DNA from: an uncultured Desulfobacterales bacterium
Lineage (GTDB): Bacteria > Desulfobacterota > Desulfobacteria > Desulfobacterales > JAFDCJ01
Direction: 5' to 3'
Length of the DNA stretch: 10,457 nucleotides
Assembly (NCBI GenBank): GCA_945787595.1
Contig: CALZJV010000585.1
Span: 1-10,457, forward strand
The translations under genes and the position numbers were made by a program. Positions 5,875-10,457 of the stretch are shown piece by piece; position 1 is the first letter of the stretch, and every line of letters starts with the position of its first letter. The notes under the pieces are model-generated. The model searched no databases. It had not been told where the DNA came from and was given only the letters and a program-made list of their open reading frames with translations.

Positions 5875-7212
5875 ATGGTTGATATAAAAGAAGTATTAGA
5901 AAAAGAATTCAAAAAAAATGAGGTGCCCGCCGATCCGGATAAAATCCTTGAGATATTGGCTGCCAATGACGGCGCCCGTATTCGAACCTGGCTGGGCATT
6001 TGCTCGCGGTGCGGATTATGCGCCGAAAGTTGCTTCGTCTACCTCGCCAACAATCGCGATCCGCGGCTCAGTCCGGCCTATAAGTTCAAACACACCCTGG
6101 GTGAAATGTATCGCCGAAAGGGAAAGATTACCCGGGAATATTTAAAAAAATGTTATGAGATTTCATGGCTGCAATGCACCATGTGCAAACGCTGCGCCAT
6201 ATTTTGCCCCTTCGGCATCGATGTGGCGACCATGATCTCTATATCCCGCAGTATCTGCCACTCCCAGGGACTAAGGCCCCAAAGCCTGGCCAAATTTTCG
6301 GAAAACTGCCGTCAGTCCGGCAACCACATGGGTATCCCGGTCGAAGAGCTCATCGACACCTGCGAGTGGATGGCCGAAGAGACCGAAGATGAACTTCGCG
6401 GTGTCGAGATTCCCGTGGATAAACCCAACCCGGCCTATATGTATACCATCAACCCGCGGGAGCCTGTATACTATCCCCAGGACATTTCCAATGCCGCCAT
6501 TATTTTCACCGCCGCCGGAGAAAACTGGACCATTCCGAGTTTTGGTTGGGACTGCACGAATCTGCCGATGTTTGCAGGAGACAGACCCCTTGCGGGCCGG
6601 CAGGTTAAAAATGTGTATGAAAAAGCCCTGGAACTGGGTGCTGAGAAGATCTTGATCACGGAATGCGGACATGCGTATCGTTCTCTTGCTTTTGAAGGAC
6701 CTTACCTGGCAGGCTACAAAGACGGTATGCCGCCCGTTGAGATCGTGCACTTCGTACGATTGATTTACGAATATCTCAGAGACGGACGCATCAGGATAGA
6801 TCCGGCCAAAAAAATTAAGGAACCGGTTACCTACCAGGATCCCTGCAATGTGTCACGCAACGGCGGACTCTGGGAGGAGGCCCGCAAAATCATCCCGTAT
6901 CTTGCCGAGGATTTCCGGGACATGGCACCGAATCGTGACCACAACCATTGCTGCGGCGGCGGCGGCGGCATCATGCCCATGGGACCGGAGTATAAACCGG
7001 CGCGCATGGCCTCCGGCCGGGTGAAAGCGGAGCAAATCAGGGCAACGGGGGCAAAAATCGTTGTCACGCCCTGCCACAACTGTTTCGACCAGATCAATGA
7101 TCTCTCCGAAGATGCCGATCTGGGAGTCAAGGCGCTATCTCTCAAGGAAATCATCGTTGAGTCGATGATCATCCCGGATCATATGAAGCTGGAGAAAGAT
7201 CAGGGTGACTGA
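5875..7212 (+). CDS. HdrD/TmcB/HmcF-like iron-sulfur protein (two 4Fe-4S motifs plus CCG domain)
   Basis: This is probably the cytoplasmic electron-transfer subunit of a Tmc/Hmc-type transmembrane redox complex in sulfate respiration, partner of the cytochrome b encoded just upstream. It has 445 residues. Two ferredoxin-type motifs are complete: Cys43, 46, 49, 53 and Cys101, 104, 107, 111. A C-terminal cysteine-rich CCG domain is complete: Cys324, Cys359-Cys360-Gly361 followed by a glycine run, then Cys400-x2-Cys403, as in HdrB/HdrD non-cubane cluster domains. The preceding domain copy is degenerate, with only Cys227 and Cys264 visible and no CCG, as in several membrane-complex relatives. It has no membrane segment or signal peptide, so it should sit on the cytoplasmic face. 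The start at 5875 lacks an adjacent ribosome binding site. No tetraheme or multiheme cytochrome gene is in the window, so Tmc versus Hmc stays open. Confidence 0.9.
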   Translation: MVDIKEVLEKEFKKNEVPADPDKILEILAANDGARIRTWLGICSRCGLCAESCFVYLANNRDPRLSPAYKFKHTLGEMYRRKGKITREYLKKCYEISWLQCTMCKRCAIFCPFGIDVATMISISRSICHSQGLRPQSLAKFSENCRQSGNHMGIPVEELIDTCEWMAEETEDELRGVEIPVDKPNPAYMYTINPREPVYYPQDISNAAIIFTAAGENWTIPSFGWDCTNLPMFAGDRPLAGRQVKNVYEKALELGAEKILITECGHAYRSLAFEGPYLAGYKDGMPPVEIVHFVRLIYEYLRDGRIRIDPAKKIKEPVTYQDPCNVSRNGGLWEEARKIIPYLAEDFRDMAPNRDHNHCCGGGGGIMPMGPEYKPARMASGRVKAEQIRATGAKIVVTPCHNCFDQINDLSEDADLGVKALSLKEIIVESMIIPDHMKLEKDQGD

Positions 7213-7501
7213 AGGTGTCAGGACGAAAGGGCATGGGGCAGAGAGCAGAGCGCATAGGGATAAAAAGAAGGACGTTGCGGGTTGCGGGAGGGGTGGCAAT
7301 TGAATATTGGATTTACAATAGAGTAGCAAATTTTAAGTCTCAAACCACACTATTAAATTAATAACTCATTAAAACCGTTTGATTTTTGGAATTTGAGTAA
7401 TTGGAATTTATTTGTTGCCCCGAACCCTTGCCCTATGCGCTTTGCTCTCCGCTCCATGCCCTATGCCCTTACCCAATGCACTATGCTCTATGCGCCCTGC
7501 G
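7213..7501. repeat. Long inverted word-array pair between convergent genes
   Basis: The 289-bp spacer holds no gene. Arms at 7230-7259 and 7431-7460 are inverted copies matching at 27 of 30 positions (word family CCCTATGC, GCTTTGCTCT, CCATGCC). The right arm continues as a CCTATGC array to about 7500, abutting the stop codon of the minus-strand gene. Within the loop, 7274-7290 carries GTTGCGGGTTGCGGG. A 30-bp stem between convergent genes could block read-through in both directions, though no U-run follows. Confidence 0.75.
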
Positions 7502-8269
7502 CTAGATCCCCTGTCCTAGCAACGCCGCTCCGATGGCCCCTGTTATCTGGGCTTCGGTTGAAACTATTATGCTTTCTCCTGTTTTTCTTTCGAGCGCTTT
7601 TACCACACCAATATTTTTAGCCACGCCGCCGGTCATCATGACCGGGGCTTTAAGGCCTACCCGCCTGGCCATGGCCACAACCCTGGCAGCAATGGATTCA
7701 TGGATTCCGCAAATTATATTACGCCTTTTTTCACCTTTTGAAATAAGGGATATGACTTCCGATTCCGCAAAAACGGTACATAAACTGCTGATTTTCGACG
7801 GATGATCTGCTTTTAAAGAAAAATCACCGAAATCATTCAAATCGACCTCCAGGGCCCTTGCCATGACTTCTAGAAATCGGCCGGTTCCGGCAGCGCATTT
7901 GTCATTCATGGCAAAGTCTTTGACACTTCCAAACTCATTGACAGCGATGGCTTTGCTGTCCTGACCCCCAATATCGATGACGGATCGAACCGCCGGATCT
8001 AGATAATGAGCGCCCATGGCGTGGCATGTAATTTCGGTAACGGCTTTATCGGCAAATGTCACACTGTTTCGACCATACCCGGTCGAGATGATTTTATCGA
8101 CGGACGAGGATTCCACGGCCAGATCCCTAACAATACTTTTAAACACCTTCTCCCCGGCATTGCGGGCATTATAACCGGTCAAAATCAACTTATGCGAGAT
8201 CATCTTACCGTTTTTTATTACCGCCGCCTTGGCGGTTATGGAGCCGACATCAATACCGACTGTAATCAT
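7502..8269 (-). CDS. Acyl-CoA dehydratase/reductase activase (BcrAD/HgdC-type ASKHA ATPase with Fe-S cluster)
   Basis: This is an ATP-driven electron donor that activates 2-hydroxyacyl-CoA dehydratases or acts in benzoyl-CoA-type reductases. It has 255 residues, normal for the single-domain activator. Seen: phosphate-1 motif GIDVGSITAK (5-14), phosphate-2 motif DIGGQDSK (99-106), and the adenosine motif TGGVAKN (213-219). Cys125 (NDKCAAGTGRF) and Cys164 (SSLCTVFAESEV) are the two residues that bridge one 4Fe-4S cluster across the homodimer in this family. AAGGA about 13 bases and AAGAAG just before the ATG serve as ribosome binding region. No dehydratase or reductase subunit gene is in the window, either side, so its partner must be elsewhere or beyond the window. 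The exact substrate is unknown. Confidence 0.93.
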   Translation of the reverse strand: MITVGIDVGSITAKAAVIKNGKMISHKLILTGYNARNAGEKVFKSIVRDLAVESSSVDKIISTGYGRNSVTFADKAVTEITCHAMGAHYLDPAVRSVIDIGGQDSKAIAVNEFGSVKDFAMNDKCAAGTGRFLEVMARALEVDLNDFGDFSLKADHPSKISSLCTVFAESEVISLISKGEKRRNIICGIHESIAARVVAMARRVGLKAPVMMTGGVAKNIGVVKALERKTGESIIVSTEAQITGAIGAALLGQGI

Positions 8270-8281
8270 TCTTCTTTTTCC

Positions 8282-8311
8282 TTGACTAGATTACAATGTA
8301 GCTGTATTGTA
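8282..8311 (+). promoter_or_regulatory. Candidate promoter overlapped by a dyad in the divergent spacer
   Basis: TTGACT (8282-8287), 17-bp spacer, TATTGT (8305-8310) is a plausible sigma70 promoter pointing toward the DUF2080-GNAT pair, about 180 bp upstream of its start. The -10 lies in a 20-bp dyad (8292-8311) of TACAAT, GT, AGCT, GT, ATTGTA, symmetric at 16 of 20 positions and operator-like. The rest of the 8270-8494 spacer holds no convincing gene; a 63-residue minus-strand open frame there has no support. Confidence 0.4.
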
Positions 8312-8494
8312 GCTTTCGCTAAGTTATTTAACGCATTCAGGGGCAACAATCAAGCCTATTTGTGACTGGGGATATCTCTCAATCGGCGAACCGCGGATTA
8401 TCAAATTCGCGACAAAGACCGATGCACCAGTCAGGGTAGCCGCGAAGAAGACCACTTTTATGTTATTTTGTATCCGAAAATGAGGCGATACACC

Positions 8495-8701
8495 GTGATA
8501 AACGAAAAAAATCATGATAGTGATCCTAATCCCGATAATGACAAAGAACCCGCCGTCGATGTGCCCAACAGCAAGGTCAAATTCGAGATATACGGTGAAG
8601 AAATGCTTGAAAAGCGGGTCAAGTCAAGCGGAAACAGCGGCAGAGTATATCTCCCTCCAAATTGGGTCGGCCACAAAGTGAAAATCATTCGCACGGATTA
8701 A
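8495..8701 (+). CDS. DUF2080 family small protein, AbrB-like (transposon-associated)
   Basis: Family recognised from the C-terminal half: KVKFEIYGEEMLEKRVK, then SGNSGRVYLPPNWVG and HKVKIIR, which matches DUF2080, a small family first noted as transposon-encoded and common in methanogens. The GRVYLPPNW-VG-KVKII stretch resembles the swapped-hairpin AbrB/SpoVT DNA-binding fold; that is inference. Start chosen at GTG 8495, nine bases after GAGG (8482-8485), giving 68 residues. ATG 8480 and TTG 8468 are in frame but lack a ribosome binding site. The first 25 residues are acidic, Asp/Asn/Pro-rich and probably disordered. It is followed after 25 bp by the GNAT gene, so the two are probably co-transcribed. 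Confidence 0.8.
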   Translation: MINEKNHDSDPNPDNDKEPAVDVPNSKVKFEIYGEEMLEKRVKSSGNSGRVYLPPNWVGHKVKIIRTD

Positions 8702-8726
8702 AATCGGGTTAAAAAGGAATTTATTA

Positions 8727-9164
8727 GTGGATAACGTTCAAATAAGAAAGTTGCAGAAAGAGGATGCACACGAAATCAGCCGAATCTATGCGGCTATCAC
8801 AAGGAAGTCCGTGGATTCAGACTTCAAGCGGGTCGTTGAAGATCATGCCCAACGAGATGATGAAGCCTGCTTTGTCGCCGAACGCCAGGGCAATGTGGTC
8901 GGTTTTATGATCAGCTACATTCTCACCGCCGGTTTTGGCATGACCAAAAGCGCCTGGATTGCCACCTTGGGCGTAGATCCGAATTTCATGGGAATGGGAA
9001 TCGGGGCCAGTTTGGCTGAGGAAATATTTAAGTATTACAAGGCCCAGGGGATTGAAAACGTTTACACGTCGGTTCGCTGGGATTCCACCGATATGCTGTC
9101 TTTTTTTAAGACGCTGGGATTTGATCGCAGCAATTTTATCAATTTAAGAAAGATTATCGAGTAG
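8727..9164 (+). CDS. GNAT family N-acetyltransferase
   Basis: A 145-residue single-domain GNAT protein that should transfer acetyl from acetyl-CoA to an amine; substrate unknown. It starts IRKLQKEDAHEISRIY, the usual first strand and helix. FVAERQGNVVGFMISYI (49-65) forms the central strands, and IATLGVDPNFMGMGIGASLAEEI (78-100) is acetyl-CoA motif A. The C-terminus holds TLGFDRSNF (129-137), the typical motif B end. In motif A the usual Gln/Arg of Q/R-x-x-G-x-G is Met88 here. The start is GTG at 8727 with AAGGA at 8713-8717, nine bases away. It could be a RimI-like protein or small-molecule acetyltransferase. Pairing with a small AbrB-like gene also raises the possibility of a GNAT toxin module, but the sequence alone does not show this. 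Confidence 0.9.
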   Translation: MDNVQIRKLQKEDAHEISRIYAAITRKSVDSDFKRVVEDHAQRDDEACFVAERQGNVVGFMISYILTAGFGMTKSAWIATLGVDPNFMGMGIGASLAEEIFKYYKAQGIENVYTSVRWDSTDMLSFFKTLGFDRSNFINLRKIIE

Positions 9165-9165
9165 T

Positions 9166-9185
9166 TTTCAATTGCGGAATTGAAA
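9166..9185. repeat. Perfect 8-bp hairpin just after the GNAT stop codon
   Basis: TTTCAATT, loop GCGG, AATTGAAA begins one base after the TAG stop. It is AT-rich with no T-run after it, so it is at most a weak terminator or a 3'-end stabiliser. From 9186 to 9432 nothing further was recognised. Confidence 0.5.
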
Positions 9186-9515
9186 GGATCGCTGAATATC
9201 AAGAAAGCCGTCTCTCTAACTGACCTTCATGATGCATTTCATAATGGTAAGATGATGAAGGACGCGGAAACACATGATAACCCCATTTGTCTTGTCTTCT
9301 GACTCATTTTTGGCAATAGGGCCGGAACTGAATATTTCAATCTGATCCCATCAGTAAGTCTCCAAATGGAACAAATCCTTTACATTTTTGTCGGTTAGGG
9401 TACTCGCATTTTACCGTATGGGATTGATCTATATGTTAAACGCCAGCCCTACCGAAATTGATTTTGATGTTTATCAACCGCGCAAGCCCAAAGCAAGCGC
9501 ATATGATGAATTGGA

Positions 9516-9546
9516 CTCCGGCTCGTAGAGCCTACGCCTCGGAGAG
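9516..9546. repeat. 31-bp palindromic repeat, copy 1, at a transposase deletion junction
   Basis: Identical to 9612-9642. It begins CTCCG and ends CGGAG plus AG, and holds the tight hairpin GGCTC-GTA-GAGCC, an alternative to the outer stem. It sits exactly between the N-terminal transposase fragment and the RHSGF fragment and contributes an in-frame TAG. It is REP- or small-MITE-like. Confidence 0.9.
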
Positions 9547-9611
9547 CGCCACAGCGGATTCAACGTTTATTGCGGCAATGCCATATGGCCGCACAATCAA
9601 GAAGGTCTTGC

Positions 9612-9642
9612 CTCCGGCTCGTAGAGCCTACGCCTCGGAGAG
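9612..9642. repeat. 31-bp palindromic repeat, copy 2, inserted inside transposase codons
   Basis: Second identical copy, same orientation, 96 bp downstream. Removing the 32 bp at 9611-9642 restores GGT CTT GAG AAC CTA, giving the continuous family motif GLENLARYII; 32 bp also accounts for the frame 1 to frame 3 change. This copy therefore looks like a clean insertion. No long target duplication is seen. Confidence 0.9.
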
Positions 9643-9795
9643 AGAACCTAGCGCGTTATATTATTCGAGCCTCCTTTTCCCAAGAGCGCATGACATATGT
9701 CGCGGCGCAGGATTCATCCGATGGGGTTGCCAAAGTGATCTATCAGTCAAAGGATGCTAAGACAACCAAAACATTTGATGCCCTGGACTGGCCTG

Positions 9796-9839
9796 CCCTG
9801 TTAAATAGGGCTCCCTTCAGGGAACCCTATTGAACAGGG
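9796..9839. repeat. 44-bp near-perfect hairpin at the third transposase breakpoint
   Basis: Left arm 9796-9816 (CCCTGTTAAATAGGG then CTCCCT) pairs with 9819-9839 (AGGGAA then CCCTATTGAACAGGG) at 19 of 21 positions, with a tiny TC or TTCA loop. It lies exactly between transposase fragments FDALDW and NVDPLLCPKC. No T-run follows, and the family sequence normally has no such element here, so it looks like a palindromic insertion or a deletion scar. Confidence 0.85.
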
Positions 9840-9939
9840 TAAATAATGTTGATCCATTATTGTGTCCTAAATGTTCTGGATCTATTAAAATAATTTCATT
9901 TATCGATGATTCAAAAATAGTTAAAAAGATACTGTAAGC

Positions 9940-10198
9940 GTTCACAGGTTCAGGTTTCACCGTTCAGGGTTACTTTTCTTCCGTTGATAACGCTCGTAGG
10001 CTTCCCCGGCAGATGTATGGCGGGATGAACCTCGAATGACAGCGCACCCTGCCAGATTCCCTTAACAGAGCAAAGGTATATCCGGCATGATCATCCTTGC
10101 GCGTTAGATCGCAGGCCATGTACCATCTCAATATCCTCAAATTGTTCTATTCTCATTCGTTTTCCACGTTAACCCTGAACCTCTGAATCCTGAACCCA
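9940..10198. repeat. Inverted pair of GTTCAGG/CCTGAAC word arrays
   Basis: Positions 9940-9972 iterate GTTCACAG, GTTCAGG, TTTCACC, GTTCAGGG. Positions 10168-10198 carry the complementary words AACCCTGAAC, CTCTGAAT, CCTGAACCC. The 11-mer TAACCCTGAAC is shared exactly between the right arm and the reverse complement of the left. The left arm begins three bases after the transposase remnant. The enclosed 195 bp holds only a weak 49-residue minus-strand open frame. Confidence 0.65.
9970..10119 (-). CDS. Unrecognised 49-residue open frame between inverted arrays (weak)
   Basis: ATG at 10117-10119, stop at 9970-9972 inside the left word array. The product begins MACDLTRKDDHAGYTFALL and ends LRALSTEEK. 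No family recognised and no clear ribosome binding site. Its stop is supplied by the array, so it could be the truncated remnant of a longer gene cut by the arrays, or chance. Confidence 0.15.
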   Translation of the reverse strand: MACDLTRKDDHAGYTFALLRESGRVRCHSRFIPPYICRGSLRALSTEEK

Positions 10199-10457
10199 TA
10201 AACGGCTATTCAGATTGAAACCTACATTTAAAAAAATCCAGCCGCAGCCGCAGCCGCACTGGTGAACTATACTAAAATCGGCCTGAATTTTCAATTCATT
10301 GGAAAATTTAGTATTGACAACAAATCCCGCTTTGGTTATCAGGATGGTTAGGGCGGTCGTTTAATTGGCGTCTCAATATGTTGGGCTACATCTGAAACCG
10401 GTACACAATTCACCATTTTTGATTAATCAGCTTTGGAAAAGCAAATTCTTATCCCTA
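10199..10457. other. Terminal non-coding stretch with small repeats
   Basis: No gene seen. CAGCCG is repeated three times in tandem at 10239-10256. ATACTAAA (10269-10276) and TTTAGTAT (10307-10314) form a perfect 8-bp inverted repeat enclosing a second one, AATTTTC (10286-10292) with GAAAATT (10302-10308). TTGACA at 10314-10319 lacks a matching -10 element. Confidence 0.45.

Larger units (their letters stand above)
9433..9937 (+). pseudogene. IS91-family transposase remnant, internally deleted and interrupted by palindromic elements
   Basis: Four fragments of one transposase are visible in order. (1) 9433-9513, frame 1: TEIDFDVYQPRKPKASAYD, the N-terminal end. (2) 9547-9610, frame 1: RHSGFNVYCGN, then WPHNQEGL. 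(3) About 9643-9795, frame 3: ENLARYIIRASFSQERMTYV, then KVIYQSKD and FDALDW. (4) 9845-9937, frame 2: NVDPLLCPKCSGSIK, then IISFIDDSKIVKKIL and a stop, the C-terminal zinc-ribbon-like end. The N-terminal zinc finger and the HUH/tyrosine catalytic core between fragments 1 and 2 are gone, as is the stretch between 3 and 4, so it cannot transpose. The breaks are occupied by 31-bp palindromic repeats (9516-9546, 9612-9642) and a long hairpin (9796-9839). A short-word array begins right after its stop. Assignment is from remembered family sequence, without a search. Confidence 0.88.

Noticed and set aside
8324..8515. Minus-strand 63-residue frame in the activase-DUF2080 spacer
   Set aside because: No ribosome binding site or recognisable family; it overlaps the start of the better supported DUF2080 gene on the other strand.
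9458..9760. 100-residue frame with the repeated motif PARRAYASE
   Set aside because: The motif is only the 31-bp palindrome translated twice in one frame; the region is explained by the IS91 remnant in other frames.
10314..10341. Promoter with TTGACA near the right end
   Set aside because: No acceptable -10 element at 16-18 bp and no gene start follows.

Overview
The window looks like chromosome from a sulfate-reducing Desulfobacterota bacterium, most likely Desulfobacterales. The evidence is an HdrD-like Fe-S protein next to a NarI/HmcE/TmcC-type cytochrome b (a respiratory redox complex typical of sulfate reducers), a Desulfobacterota-style amino acid ABC operon, an acyl-CoA dehydratase activase, and spacers packed with degenerate short-word arrays. 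No taxonomic search was possible, so this is inference.

Layout. (1) Positions 1-4437, minus strand: a general L-amino acid uptake operon in the order aapJ (binding protein), aapQ (permease), aapM (permease), aapP (ATPase, cut by the window edge). aapM is broken by an exact 55-bp tandem duplication. A strong hairpin terminator lies between aapJ and aapQ. (2) 4438-5006: divergent control region with a hairpin plus U8 terminator or attenuator in the aapJ leader, a possible 34-residue ORF, and a good sigma70 promoter facing right. (3) 5007-7212, plus strand: membrane cytochrome b gene followed by an HdrD/TmcB/HmcF-like Fe-S gene. The cytochrome gene is also broken, by an exact 37-bp tandem duplication. 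(4) 7502-8269, minus strand: a lone 2-hydroxyacyl-CoA dehydratase/benzoyl-CoA reductase-type activator ATPase. (5) 8495-9164, plus strand: a small DUF2080 (AbrB-like) gene closely followed by a GNAT acetyltransferase gene. (6) 9433-9937: a decayed IS91-family transposase whose three breakpoints are each occupied by a short palindromic element. (7) 9938-10457: no convincing gene.

Two patterns stand out. First, two unrelated genes are each interrupted by a perfect tandem duplication whose length is 1 modulo 3, and removing one copy restores a full-length family protein in both. This is either slipped-strand/recombinational on-off switching or unmerged contig overlaps in the assembly. Second, nearly every spacer is inflated by arrays of short, drifting words, several of them present as inverted pairs, and by small palindromes. 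These separate genes that are usually tightly packed and, before the HdrD-like gene, push a possible ribosome binding site away from its start codon. The transposase remnant shows that at least one of these palindromes behaves as an insertion: a 32-bp insert can be removed to restore the transposase codons exactly.
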